DNA of 64,000 nucleotides from Apium graveolens (GCF_009905375.1 NC_133650.1:144282476-144346475), one strand, 5' to 3'; shown: positions 48,534 through 60,336, counted from the first letter of the stretch. Numbers and translations are program-made. Notes: generated from the letters alone by a model not told the origin.

Positions 48534-49036
48534 GCAAGGTACGCTACGTCAAGCTAATAACGTAAAAGAAGCGCTTTTTGGGAGGCAACCCAAGATTTGT
48601 TATTATAGGAATCCTTAGGAATCAGTAACCTATCCAAAAATAAAAAAAAAATCAGAAAAAAGGGCAAGAAAAAAAAAATTCCAGTCACCATCTGGGCGCC
48701 CGCTCAGCTCTGCTGAGCGGCCGCTCAGGATGCTGGGCGCCCGCGCAGCTTTGCTGAGCGGCCGCTCAGCCCCCGAATTCCTGAATTTTTTTTAAGCCTT
48801 ATAAAATCCAAAAATATCAGAAAACAAAAAAATAAAAACACAGCCCACTACCCACGAATTATCTTCCCATAAACCCATGTTTTTAACCCTCAACCCCACT
48901 CCTAATGAAATTTTAACCCTAATATTTACCCTATATATACATACAACTATTCTATATACTCCCCCATATACTTTCAACCTTAAAACTCTCTCGCATATTC
49001 CAAAACACAAATCTTAAATATTTTTTCTCAGTTTCA
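48534..49036 (+). promoter_or_regulatory. Spacer between pol and the post-pol ORF of H; candidate internal promoter
   Basis: Non-coding. It holds a second GC-rich palindrome cluster (48692-48769) made of the same units as the LTR cluster, then an AT-rich stretch with TATATATAC at 48932-48940, about 100 bp before the ATG at 49037. This is the same order as in the LTR (cluster, TATA, transcript start). The promoter role is inferred. Confidence 0.5.
48692..48769. repeat. GC-rich palindrome cluster, internal copy in H
   Basis: Two repeats of CTGGGCGCCCGC(T/G)CAG followed by GCTGAGCGGCCGCTCAG. The second half of each repeat is the perfect palindrome CTGAGCGGCCGCTCAG. Confidence 0.9.
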
Positions 49037-50209
49037 ATGGCACCCAAGAGATCCAGGACTATTGATAGCAGCAGCACTGTTCCTACTGCTGATTCTTTGA
49101 GGGGTACTGCTGCGAGACCTCATTTGTTTGATAGGGCTGCTGAGGAGGAGTATACTAGGCTTCTGGGTAAGCCGATTTTGAAGGAGAGGGGATTCTTACC
49201 ATCAGGGAGGGATGGTGAGTTTTTGCCGATGATTGCTGAAAAGGGTTGGATTTCTTTTTGTGAGTCACCGGAGGCGGTTCCGATGAACGTGGTTCGCGAG
49301 TTCTATGCGAACGCAAAGGCTGAAAAGAATGGGTTTACTGTTGTTCGTGGGCTTACAATGGATTATCATCCTGAGGCGATTCGCCGTGTGATTGGGCAGC
49401 GATAAAGGAAGCCCACGGAGGAGAATTGGAATAAGAAGCCCTCCGAGGAGTTTGATTTGGATTTGATTTGTGCTACTCTCTGTCAACCGGGCACGGTTCG
49501 GAAGTTCAAGACCGGGACTAATGAGTATCGTTTTTTTCCGGCGATTGCGATGAACAGGTATGCCTGTGTATCGAATGCCTTTATTTGTGCTAATATACTA
49601 CCTACTTCACATGCACATGAGGTTACAGTTGAGCGAGCAAGGTTGTTATGGGGTATTTTAAATGAAGAGTATTATGTGGACCTTGGTGAGTTCATCTACC
49701 GAGGAATTCAGAAGTTTTTGAGGGGAGCGAAGCACATGAACATCCCTTATGCATCTACTATCATGAAGCTATGCCGAGCAGTGGGAGTTCATTGGCCTTC
49801 TCACAAGCAGTTGCAGATGCCAGCCGCTCCTATTGATTCAGGGACTCTGAATGCGATGCAGGAGTGGACGGGTGGAGAGCCCGAGGAGCATGGGCTGGGT
49901 TATCATCTTCCAAGAGGACGTCTAACAGCTGGTGCTACCATGGCTAGGCCGGGGCGTGATGAGGCAGGCTCTTCTAGAGCTCAGGAGGGTGCTGGGATGG
50001 CTGATGCCCAGTATAGGAGGCTGTCGAGGAGGATGGATGCTATGTACGAGACGCAGAGTAGGTTTGCTCAGGAGCTCACCCTTGCACTTGGGACTGCTTT
50101 TAGAGGCCTTGGAGATGACATCCAGTGGCCCGTTTTTGGTGAGGACTCTGCTTATCCGCCTCCTGATACTCCACCCTCTGAGGGTGATGATGATGATTTC
50201 TCTGAGTAG
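49037..50209 (+). pseudogene. Post-pol (env-position) ORF of Athila H, Transposase_32-like
   Basis: Starts at ATG 49037 (MAPKRSRTIDSSS). In-frame TAA at 49403-49405 splits it, and the same frame continues to TAG 50207-50209 (about 390 codons in all). The central part resembles the plant family annotated as Putative plant transposon protein (Transposase_32), typical of Athila elements in the env-like position: an N-terminal LFDRAAEEEYTRLL region, EFYANA and VRG, then CVSNAFICANILPTSHAHEV and RARLLWGIL. The C-terminus has a Met/Arg/Gln-rich helix and an acidic tail (GDDDDFSE). I see no signal peptide and no transmembrane segment, so a membrane glycoprotein role is unsupported. Function is unknown. 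Confidence 0.82.
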
Positions 50210-51418
50210 GTATACCTTGTGTTCCTTTCTACTACCTTCAGTGGGGACAGTGAAGATTTTAAGTTTGGGGGTGGTAGTTAAGGAATATTTTTGTGTGTGT
50301 CATATAGTTGCATATGTATGATAGTTTAGTTCATATAATTGCATATTTTTGCCATATAGTTTTTTTTTGTTTTTTTTTTTATTTTATTTTATAGCTTTAT
50401 TTATCATGTCATTTAGCTCATGCATTTACCATGATCCCTTTTGCGTTGCTTTACCAATTGATTTGTGATATTGGTGCGAGTGTGGTGATAGCGTTAGAGT
50501 GATGTTGAGTCTTGTAGGATGACATGCATGCTAGAAACACTTGTAATTTCACTAAGTCTTAGAGAATGCTTAAGGACTAGATTGTTGTCATGGTTGGATG
50601 GTTTTTGAGGTTAATCTATTGAATATGCTTAGAATTTATAATAGGTTCTTAATGATAAAAGGCATGAAAAGAAAAAAAAATGGAGTAAAAATTGGAATTC
50701 ATTGCTAATTGTGGCTAGGCGTCAAATGGCTAGTAGCCGACTCGTATTTTTATACGGGTAGTCTAGGGTTGAGCAAGATGGAGCGAAACGCACTTGCTCA
50801 GAAATTTGAAAAAAGAATAGAAAAAAAAGAAAAAAAAGAGAAAAAAATGAAATTAGTTAATGCATAATTGATCACGAGTGGGCTCTTTGGTATTCAAGTT
50901 ATTAAGTTCTTAGGGGACTTTGTGCCTAGTGACCTAAGGCTTTTATAGTCTGGGATCCGCTAACCTAACTCTCGCTAAATGGATGCCATTGTATAAGTCT
51001 TTTGTGGACCTCACTCATTGCACGGTCAAATAAGCATTTGTTGTTTTATTGAATAAAAAGTATGATTCCGTAATAAGCTCCAGTAATCTTGAAGTATTTA
51101 AGTCATTTTGTGCCTAGAATTTATTCTTAGTAGAATCATGTGATTACCTTGAGGATAGCCGAGTTATGATAAAAGATCTAGTTTCGAAGCATATCTGTTA
51201 AGCATTAGCACACACCACGTTTCTGGTAGTATGTTAGTTTGCATGATTTGATTGATCTTTATTCGCCTAATTGCATTTGTTGAGATGTCATAAGTTGGTT
51301 GGTTTGGTCATAGTGAGGGGGATCACTGCATTTCATATAGATTGCATTCATGCATGTTTTTGTTTTGTTTTTGAGTCTGTGACACTTGAGGACAAACATC
51401 GATTTAAGTTTGGGGGTG
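50210..51418 (+). other. 3' non-coding region of H with two polypurine-like tracts
   Basis: The polypurine tract proper, AAGTTTGGGGGTG, lies at about 51406-51418 beside the LTR. An earlier copy in the same context (GGACA, then GATTTTAAGTTTGGGGGTGG) lies at about 50235-50274, right after the post-pol ORF. Between them are poly-T (50360-50390) and A/G-rich (50810-50850) runs and no coding sequence. Confidence 0.75.
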
Positions 51419-52867
51419 TGATAAGTGGTATTTTATACCACTTAGAACGTCGTATAATAGCTTAAATTGATGTTTTGAAATCAAGTATTTTGTGTATTTG
51501 ATGCATTTTTCTAGTATTTGTGCATTTTAGGGTATTACTTGCATTTGTGGAGAGATTTCATCAGGAATAGGCCTAAGTATGTGCTTGGCATTGCAAGTGG
51601 GAAGTTAGGAGCAGAATGCAGCAAAGAACGAGAGCAAAATAATTAATTTTCCAGAAAGGTGCTGGGCGCCCGCTTAGCCTAGCTGAGCGGCCGCTCAGGA
51701 AGCTGGGCGCCCGCTCAGGATTGCTGGGCAGCCGCTCAGGGGTGCGAAATTAAAATCTGATTTTTAGAGTTCTTGTCCAGCTGGACTTCTGACTTCTTAG
51801 ATGGCTGGGTTTTGTGGGGCTTCTATATAAGTAGTTTTCAGAGACGTTTCACGTGTGTTGAATCATGGTATTAATCAAGGAGCAAGGAGATAAGGAAGAA
51901 GACCGTTTTAGCACACCGCAACGAAGAGGAAGCATAGTTTCTTGTGATTCTTTTATTCGTTGTAACAGTGGAAGCTAGTTTTCTTTGCTTTGAACCTATT
52001 TACTCTTGTGACGTACTCTGGTTTAATATAAGTAGTTTTATTATTTATTCTCGTGTGCTATTATCATGTTTTCATATGAACCCATGGTGACGATGACTTC
52101 AATCATGGGCTAATCGTGATCATGGGGTCGTAATGGATTTACTATGGAATTCTTTAGTTAGTTGTTTAATACATTAGTGTGTGATGATTGTATGATTTCT
52201 AGTATTGGTTGTGCTTATTCGTCTTATGTGCGTCACGAACATATAAGATAGGGTGTTAATATCTTGTGAAGCGACGGTGGATCTTGAGATTTAGAACTTG
52301 CCATGCTAGCATAGGTTCATGTATGTGTATGCATGATTAGTGGGTAACTCTAACCGTTTTACTTGCCCTGTGTAATCATAAGGAATAACTTGTGCTTAAA
52401 TCGTTATGTTGTCAAATTCTGTAGACATATAGGGTCTCAACATAATTGATCACTATTCAACTTCTATCTTAATTATGGATGTTTGGTAGAATGGTATTGG
52501 TACAACGAAAGTTGGCTTTTATCAGTTTCGTGTTGTTCGATTAATTTCATCACCGTTACATGCTAAGGGTAATAACAATGGTTATTGAAGGAAGTAGTAA
52601 TGAAGTTATGATCTCATGTGTGTTTAATATTGTTAATTCAAGTGTCAATTAAGTATTTAATTCTCGTAGTTAATTCTAGTTAATAATTAGTTAATCAAAT
52701 CTACGTGTTATTGTCTTGACATTGAGAAGTAATCATACATTGGTGAATAAGTGTTAATTGAGCATAATTAGTCTGAGTCTCTGTGGGAACGAACTAGAAA
52801 GTATTCTATATTACTTGCGAACGCGTATACTTGCGTGTATTATTAGCGCGTGTTTTCCACCATAACA
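51419..52867 (+). repeat. 3' LTR of Athila H
   Basis: 1,449 bp, TGATAAGTGG to CCATAACA. Carries the palindrome cluster at 51661-51740 and a TATA box at 51824-51830. It is followed by the ACCAC duplication. Confidence 0.93.
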
Positions 52868-54790
52868 ACCACATCTCAAGAAGCATCAGTTAATAGAACA
52901 CGCTCTTCAAGTTCTGATTCGTCAAGCTCTGATGGGCCAAGTTTTGATAATTATGGAAACTCAAATTCTGATTCATCAAGTTCTGATGGGCCAAGTTCTG
53001 ATAATTATGGAAACCCAAATTCTGAAGAATCCAACTCAGAGAGCATGATTTCAGGGGGAGCATCACATAATGTTGATGGAGACAGCATGGATCATGGGGG
53101 AGCATCCAATTCTAGAGATAATCTTCCATCTGCAAGGAAGTGGACTAAAGCACATACACCTGACTTGATTATTGAAGATCCTGAAGCAGGTATTAGATTT
53201 AGAACAGCAACATCAAATGAATGTCTCTATCATTCTTTTCTTTCTCAGGCTGAACCATAGAAAGTGGAAGAAGCTCTTCAAGATGCGGATTGGGTGCAAG
53301 CAATGCAGGAAGAGTTAAATGAATTTGAAAGAAATAAAGTCTAGACCCTAGTGCCAAGACCAAAGAACAGATCTGTTGTTGGTATAAAATGGGTGTTCAG
53401 AAACAAAACTGATAGTGATGGCATAATTACAAGGAATAAAGCAAGGTTGGTTGCAAAAGGATATTCTAAATAGGAGGGAATTGATTATTATGAAACATTT
53501 GCACCAGTTGCTAGACTGGAAGCCATAAGGATATTTTTGGCTTATGCTGCTCACAAAAAGTTTACAGTCTTTCAAATGGATGTAAAAAGTGATTTTCTTA
53601 ATGGAGAATTGGAAGAAGAAGCATATATTAAACAACCTCCAGGTTTTATAGATTCAAAATTTCCTAATCATGTCTACAGACTTAATAAAGCACTTTATGG
53701 CCTTAAGCAAGCTCCAAGAGCATGGTATGAGACATTAGCTCAGTTTCTTCTGGAAAGTGGATTTAACAGAGGGACTATTGATAAAACTTTATTCTATCTC
53801 AACCATGGAAAGGAATTACTTTTGGTGCAGATATATGTTGATGATATCATTTTTGGTTCTACAAATGACAGACTTTGTGAAAGGTTTTCCAAGCTAATGC
53901 AGTCAAGATATCAAATGAGTATGATGGGAGAACTTAGCTATTTTCTGGGCCTTCAAGTCAAGCAGAATGAAGAAGGAACTATTATTTGTCAATCTAAGTA
54001 CACCAGAAATTTGTTGAAGAAATTTGGAATGCAAGACTATTCAAGTGCATCCACTCCTATGGCCATTGTAACAAAATTGGATAAGGATACTGGTACATCA
54101 GTAGATATTACTGATTACAGAGGTATGATTGGCTCACTACTCTATCTAACTGCAAGTAGACCTAATATCATGTATGCTACTTGTCTTTGTGCAAGATTTC
54201 AAGCAGATCCAAGAGAACCTCACTTAACAGCTGTGAAAAGAATTTTCAAGTACCTTAAGGGTACAGCTGATCTGGGATTATGGTATCCTAGGGAATCAGA
54301 CTTTAAGCTAATAGGTTACTCAGATGCAGATTTTGTAAGGTGCAAAATTGACAGAAAAAGCACAAGTGGAAGCTGCCAATTCCTTGGAGGAAGATTAGTT
54401 TCTTGGTTTAGTAAGAAACAAAAGTTGATTTCCACATCAACTGCAGAGGCAGAGTACATTGCTGCAGGAAGCTGTTGTGCATAGATTCTTTGGATGAAGA
54501 ATCAGTTACTGGATTATGGGTTAGAATTTTCTAAAATTCCTATTTACTGTGATAATCAAAGTGCTATTGCTATGAAAGGTAATCCAGTTCAACACTCAAT
54601 GACAAAGCACATCGGCATTAGGTACCATTTCATAAGGGAACATGTGATGGAAGGTACAGTGGAATTGTATTTTATTCCAACAGATCAACAACTAGCAGAT
54701 ATCTTCACAAAACCACTATGTGAAGCTACTTTTACAAGATTGGTAAATGAACTTGGAATGGTTTCAGGTTCTTTCTCTAAATCTGTTTAG
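52868..54790 (+). pseudogene. pol: Reverse transcriptase and RNase H of element E (after H)
   Basis: Resumes E's pol frame after H. First comes a Ser/Asp-rich integrase-RT linker with a duplicated ~60-bp unit (52900-53020), then RT: WVFRNKTDSDGIITRNKARL (about 53388), [24 protein letters not shown], and the catalytic YVDDIIFGS (about 53835-53862). RNase H follows with GYSDADF (about 54313), STAEAEYIA, and IYCDNQSAI (about 54540), ending at TAG 54788-54790. In-frame TAG codons at 53258, 53342, 53471 and 54482 replace Gln or Trp codons. The domain order after integrase confirms copia. Confidence 0.92.
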
Positions 54791-56200
54791 TTTAGGTTCT
54801 GATACATCAGACTTTATGATCAGTATTTACAGATATTACTCTCTTTATATAATCTGTGCTTAAACTGAAATTTACTTAAGTGCTGATTGTTGTCTAATGT
54901 GAATTTCTAAACTCTGATAGTGATATGAATGTTTCTGTAACTACTCAATCCAATGAGGATAACTGTGCTAGATGCTGACCTAGTAGTCTTTAATATACTA
55001 AAGATCCCAGGTTTAAAGTAATTGCTTATGTGGAAATCTTTTGACACAAGCAAATTCTGATGTTGAGCTTAGTTAGGTTTACTTTGTGTATCTTATTACT
55101 AAGTCAAAAACTAGAATAGTGCTTCTTATCTGTTAAGTTCTGATGTTGGTAAATCTTATGGATGTACTAAGTGCTGATAAGCCTCATTTATCAAAAGAAA
55201 AAGAAAAGAAAAAGAAATAAAAATCAGGTACTCCTTTGAGATCTAGAGAAAAATATATGTGGCAGGGAAGACCCAAGTGCATTGCTGGTATTAAGTAATA
55301 TGCATTAGAAAAGAAAAATAAAATTTTCTTTGTGACTATTCACATTCTTTGATTACTGGAGAAATACTCTGATAATAGCATAAATTATGATAAGCAGTCG
55401 TGACTCACTTACACTGAGAAGCCACTGTAAAAAGGAATGTCAAAAGATGCATAAAATGAGCACAAAACAGTTGAGGTGGACTCATGCATGAACTCATTCT
55501 ATAGTAGACTTCAGACTAATGACAGATTTTGAGAAAAGTTCTTAGTTATGCCTTATTTCTAAGATGTACTGAAGTGAATCAGACTTTACTCTTTGTCTGA
55601 TATTTAGCTTAAAGCACACACTTACACTCCACATGAATGATGAAAATTACTGTGGTGATCAATGTTGTTTTAGATGAACAGTTTAAGTGTCAGTTGCATA
55701 AATTCTGAGGACAAGTTCCGATGGAAGTTCTGATGATTAAGTTCTGAGGAAACCATATCAGTATTTGTGTGAAGAATTACAGAAATAAACATTCACTTTT
55801 TAAGTGAAGACGCCATATTCTGATGACTTTTAAATTATGATAATAATCAAGTTCTGATGCTTACGTGGCAGTATTTATTTACTTGATTTATTTTTAAGTC
55901 AATACTTGAACGTTTATATTTTATCAAAATATTGGATTACGTGAGATAAAGCAGTCATAATCATTTGTTTCATGGGAACAGTTTTTTTTTTGGAAAAACT
56001 GAATGTGCATAGTAATCATTACTTATTTCCCGTGCCCATTAACTCTGGCTTTAGATCTTTTAATGATTGTTATTATTACACATTGGTCTAGGGAGACGAG
56101 GTATCATTATTTTTACCTATAACTATTAAATACTCCTCGCGTCTCTTGGTATTCTATTGGCTATTTACACCAACTATTCATTCCAGCCAATACATCTTCC
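54791..56200 (+). promoter_or_regulatory. Post-pol spacer of E with repeated AAGTTCTGAT; candidate internal promoter
   Basis: Non-coding, about 1.4 kb. AAGT(T/G)CTGAT or one-mismatch forms recur at 54794, 54878, 55052, 55135, 55169, 55713, 55725 and 55849, among others. This is the reverse complement of the U3 array unit. A TATA-like CTATTAAATA lies at 56123-56132, before the small ORF at 56231. The promoter function is inferred from position and repetition. Confidence 0.5.
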
Positions 56201-56230
56201 ATGTTCTCACAAACTCACTCTTTTTACATA

Positions 56231-56464
56231 CTCATCAAAAACATGGTTCGTTTCAACTTGCTCCTGAACTATGATACTTTCAATATCGAGTTGAGTTGTG
56301 ATGATTGGCGACATGAGTGGCATATAACTGTCATTCCTGAAGAGATCTGGAACTCAGTTCAACAAGAGGTTCACACAGACCTCTTATTCTTTTATATGGA
56401 CTATCATCTCCATTGTGATCGTCTGGAAGAGGAAAGGAGAGAAGCTCTCCGTCAGCAAGAATGA
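56231..56464 (+). CDS. Small hypothetical ORF in element E
   Basis: ATG at 56231 in a good context (AACATGGTT; an upstream in-frame ATG at 56201 is also possible), ending TGA 56462-56464, about 77 residues. The sequence is mixed hydrophobic and acidic with a DDWRHEWHI segment and a Glu/Arg-rich C-terminal helix (RLEEERREALRQQE). I do not recognise a family. It lies between the repeat-rich spacer and the long post-pol ORF. It could be the first exon or the start of the post-pol protein, or a chance frame. Confidence 0.35.
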   Translation, partial: LIKNMVRFNLLLNYDTFNIELSCDDWRHEWHITVIPEEIWNSVQQEVHTDLLFFYMDYHLHCDRLEEERREALRQQE

Positions 56465-56782
56465 ATCATTCGTCTTGCAGTGCTCTTCGTTAGCAGCTGA
56501 AGAAGCTAGTCATTAGGTCTTCTTAGACTAGGACTAAGGCTGTTGATGTTTAGAATTCTAAGAATAGGACTATCTTGTAATTTTTGCATGTAATTGATAA
56601 ATTTCATGAAATGTACTCATCTGATATATTAATGAAAAACTGCAAGATTTGGTCTTTGGTTCTCAAATTATATGACTATGCATGTTTTAATTGCAATTTG
56701 TTAATCTTTAATTCATCATTTTTAAACTTTATCATGTGATGAATGTTTTGATTTAATAATGGTCAATAATAAATTTTGATGA

Positions 56783-59600
56783 TTTGAGGAAACAATTGAG
56801 GTACAGGTTCAACAATCAGAACCTGTTGCTAAAGTAGCTGAGAAGGTCTCTTCTTAGAAAGTTCAAGAAACTGGGAGTTCTAGGCCACTCAAAAGGCTTA
56901 GAAAGATAAATTTTGATGACAAAGCTCCCAAAGTCTCTCCACCCTTGAAGAGATGGAAGAAACAAAAAGCTAACAGGGACACAGTTGAGTCAGATTCAGA
57001 GGATGTGGAAGCAGCAACTAAGGAAGGGGATCAGGAATCTCTGATCTCAAAGGAGCCAGTTGTGATTGAATCCCTTCCTTCTACACAACTAAAATTTGCT
57101 GAAGCCACTGAATCTACACCACCACTATCACCAATTCAAGCTGAAGACACTGCTCAAGACAGAGTGCCTACACCTCCTGTGTCTCCTATCATTGAACAAG
57201 CACATGCTGAAGACTCAGGTATAAGTGCTGAAATAGATATTCACAACTTGGTTGTGCCTGAGATTCTGTACTTAGAAGCTCCAACCATTCCTCAACAAAC
57301 TCCACCAACAACACCAATTTTTGATGCTAATCTCAATGCAGATATTCCAACAACACCTCTTATGAATCTAGATAATGAAGTTCAGATATTAGGTGAGCAT
57401 CGGAATTTGGATGTTGATCAAAACTTAGAGGATGATTTTGAAACCTCTATAGCCTCACACACTATCATTTTATCAGAGGAAACTGATTTTGCAGGCTCTG
57501 TAAGTTCTGATGCTTTAAATGTTGACACTACTAGTGAAGCTGCTATAAATGAAAATGCTAATACAGCTGGTCCTTCAGGACATGCACCTCTACCAGCAGT
57601 TAATAAAGCTAATTTGATAAGAAGATTGTGAGAAGGGATGCACCAGTACCTTGGAGTGAAACTCCAAGAGGACAAGAATGGATCAAGGAGTGGAACAAAC
57701 TTGATTTTGTTCCTACTGAAAAAATTCTTGCTGAGCACCTGGCTAAAGCTGATGAGATGATACTAAATGATGACTTCAAAGCACAGCTTAGAGTTACTGC
57801 ATTGAGTACAAGGCACCTTCAAGGTCAACACTCAATAACTCAAGCCAAAGTGAACAAAATTCAAGAAACTTTGATTCAGCAAGACATGAATGTCAAATTG
57901 GAAAAGAACAGGTTTTTTAAACCAGCCTTTGACCGCATTGGGTATATTGAGAAAGCTCAGGAGAAACAGCAAGCTCAGATTGCTGAAGTACTGAAGAATC
58001 AAGCTTCTCAACAAGTTCAACTAAATGAAATCCAATATTCAGTGGAATTACTTATCTCTCTCCTATTACCTAGAAAGTGATTAAGTCCAAATGCAAATCT
58101 GATTTAGCACTGAAGAAAAAGGTTGATGGAAATGATGACCAAGGAAACTCTGAAAGGGGTAGAGGTCATGGTCAAGACAAAGGCTCTTCATTCAGGAAAG
58201 CAGGAACTTCTATACAGAGATCAAGTTCTGATGCTGATAGAAGAATAAGTTCTGATAAGCAAGTTCTGACTAAGCATGATATTCTGATACAGGGTGAAAG
58301 TCAAGAATCACAGAAGTTTATGCAGACACTGAAGCTTAAGGGGAAGGAAATATCAGTCTACTATCAAGACCCCAAGTTACAGAAGCTGGATGAAGAAATT
58401 TCAAAAAGAATATTTCTCAAAGACAATCCAGGAATGGACTTTGAAAGTCTGAAGAAAGAAGAAGCCAGACTTAAAGCAGAAAATGTCAAATCCAAGTCTA
58501 AAGCTCAAGTTATTGCAAATAAACCACCTAAGCCTAAGGGCATTGTGATTAAAGAGAAGACAAACTATGAGGCAATCAAATCTGAATCCAAAGCCAAATC
58601 ACAGGTGGAAGTTGATTCTAGATCCAAGGGTAAAACAAAAATTGATGAACCTGTAAAGGTATATATGCCAATCATTGATCTGGAAGCAAAATCTGATGAA
58701 GATACTAGTCTGATTTTGAAGAAGAAAAATATTCAAACAACCTCTGACAGAGCTCATGTTGTTCAAGAACAGGACTTAGTAAATTCTGATATTACAATGA
58801 AGAAAACAACCTCTGACAGAGCTCAAGTTGGCTTGATATCAGAAGATAAAGAAAAGGAAACCTCTGACATTGCTCATGTTAAACCTTCAAAATTTCTACT
58901 ACCTGGGTTTACTAAAGCTCAACAATCTACACAGCTTTTGAAGACTATATCAAGTGGTTTTGAAGCAAGAGTTATTAGAGGGAAGGAAGCTAGAGACAAA
59001 TCAGGATTGGGTAGTTCAAAAGAAAAGAGAGTAAATAATACTACCTCTGATCCAACTTCCTTGAGTGAACCAGGAGTAGGAACAACTCCTAAAAGATTGA
59101 ATCAACTGGAGTCTGTACAAATGGTTTACCACTCTGTACTGAAAGAAGATATCATGCTATATTTCATAACAGATGAGAGGGTATTCCAGATTAGAAAGAA
59201 TGTTATTCGTTTGAAGTATTTTGAAGAATTGCAACATGTGTTATTTCTACTTCAAGTGAAAAACAGATCAACAGATGGTGCTGCCAGTTACTTAAAATCT
59301 GATATTAAAAGGCAGAAGAAACTTTACTCTGTAAAGTCAGAAAGGCCATACTATCCTAAGTACAGAGTTCACAATGGTGATATAGTTGAGATGAAGCCTA
59401 ATACCGCCAAAATCATCACTACATTTCTTGGTATTAAGGGACTTGAATTCAATCTAGAGTCTGATAAAGCCTATGTCATCAGACTGGATCAGGATATAAG
59501 GAAAGCAAAAATAAATTATCTCAGGGCTGCTATCTTTCAAACAGGTGAAGATACAGTTGAACTTAAAGATGCAAAAAGGAGGATGCAGAATGAACTTTAA
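56783..59600 (+). pseudogene. Long post-pol ORF of copia E, unknown function
   Basis: About 940 codons in three frame segments: 56783-57631 (TAG at 56855), 57628-58080 and 58077-59600, joined at two probable one- or two-base indels. Order: basic patch (PLKRWKKQKANR), acidic and Pro/Thr-rich region, then PVPWSETPRGQEWI, a Gln-rich coiled coil (57840-58060), a basic Ser-rich hinge, a YYQDP...RIF...KKEEARLKAE block (about 58358-58480), a Lys-rich repeat region with T(T/S)SDRAHV repeats (58740-58880), and a C-terminal domain (YHSVLKEDIMLYFITDE ... YPKYRVHNGDIVEMKP; 59130-59600). No signal peptide or membrane segment is evident. It occupies the place of the env-like ORF of Sireviruses but looks like a soluble, charged protein. 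Element F has a diverged counterpart. Confidence 0.7.
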
Positions 59601-59862
59601 TATGCTGAGAGAAGTCTGTTGAAGAACTATCTCAGAATAACTCCTGACATTAGAGAGATCACACACTGAAGCCAAGTCAAGAACTACAACTGTTAAATTC
59701 TGAAGGTTATACAGGTTAAAGCTGATATCAGACTTTAAGGATGGTAAAAGCTACAAGGACTGTGAGTTGTAGTTACTTAGTCAAATTCTCATATGCATTT
59801 GCACTTAATTTTTTGACATCATCAAATATCTATTAAACTTGTATATTATGCTAATTTACTAG

Positions 59863-59872
59863 TTGGGGGAGA
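59863..59872 (+). other. Polypurine tract of element E
   Basis: TTGGGGGAGA immediately upstream of the 3' LTR start at 59874, typical of copia elements. Confidence 0.88.
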
Positions 59873-59873
59873 T

Positions 59874-59954
59874 TGTTAGATATATTTGTGATGTCATGTC
59901 TAATAATGATTTGTGTTTAGTTTTCAAATCTTAACTAACAGGACCAATTACGAA
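59874..59954 (+). repeat. 3' LTR of element E, truncated by F
   Basis: TGTTAGATATATTTGTGATG and onward match 37189 for about 70 bases, then identity weakens and copia F begins at 59955. The rest of this LTR should lie beyond F, outside the window. Confidence 0.85.
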
Positions 59955-60336
59955 TGTTAGTCCCATAACAATATAGCAAGAATTACAGAAGGGGGGTTGA
60001 ATGGAATTCTTGAACCTTTTTCTCAAAATTAAAAATGTTCAACTCGAATATAGATATAAGTGTTTTGATTAGCACAATGCGGAATAGAAACTTAATTGAA
60101 TCAAAACATAAGTAATTAAAAACAAGAGTCTTTAAAAACTTTCTGGTGAATTTAAACAAATCCACCAGAGATATATATTATATATCGAGAGGAATCTGTG
60201 TGCAAGAATGCTCACAGCTGCTTACAAATAGAACTACTGAGAGTACAGAGAAATGCTAAGGATTTTGCTTACAAAGATTTCTCTCTTCTTGTATCTCCGT
60301 CTTTTCTTTTTTTTTTTCCTTATTTGCTACGTTCTT

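Larger units (their letters stand above)
41586..52867 (+). mobile_element. Athila-type gypsy element H, complete, with ACCAC target duplication
   Basis: An 11.3-kb plus-strand element with LTRs at 41586-43030 and 51419-52867, a tRNA-Asp-like primer site, gag, protease, RT, RNase H, integrase, an extra ORF after pol, and a polypurine tract. ACCAC flanks both sides (41581-41585 and 52868-52872). RT and integrase motifs and the Transposase_32-like post-pol protein are those of Athila elements. By my count the first ~330 bp of the two LTRs differ at about 20 sites; later parts are more alike. Nonsense codons in gag, pol and the extra ORF make it non-autonomous. Confidence 0.94.
37189..59954 (+). 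mobile_element. Copia element E (Sirevirus-like), interrupted by Athila H and by copia F
   Basis: A plus-strand Ty1/copia element with a 613-bp 5' LTR, tRNA-iMet primer site, gag, protease-integrase, RT-RNase H, a 2-kb spacer, a long post-pol ORF, a polypurine tract and the first ~80 bp of the 3' LTR. Athila H (41586-52867) lies in pol between integrase and RT, and copia F cuts the 3' LTR at 59954/59955. Without H the interior is about 10.8 kb, which is large for copia and typical of Sirevirus-type elements with an extra ORF after pol. Confidence 0.9.

Noticed and set aside
50360..50390. Poly-T run (and 60303-60318) considered as the tail of a LINE or SINE
   Set aside because: Both lie inside well-bounded LTR elements, without target duplications or a LINE/SINE body beside them.
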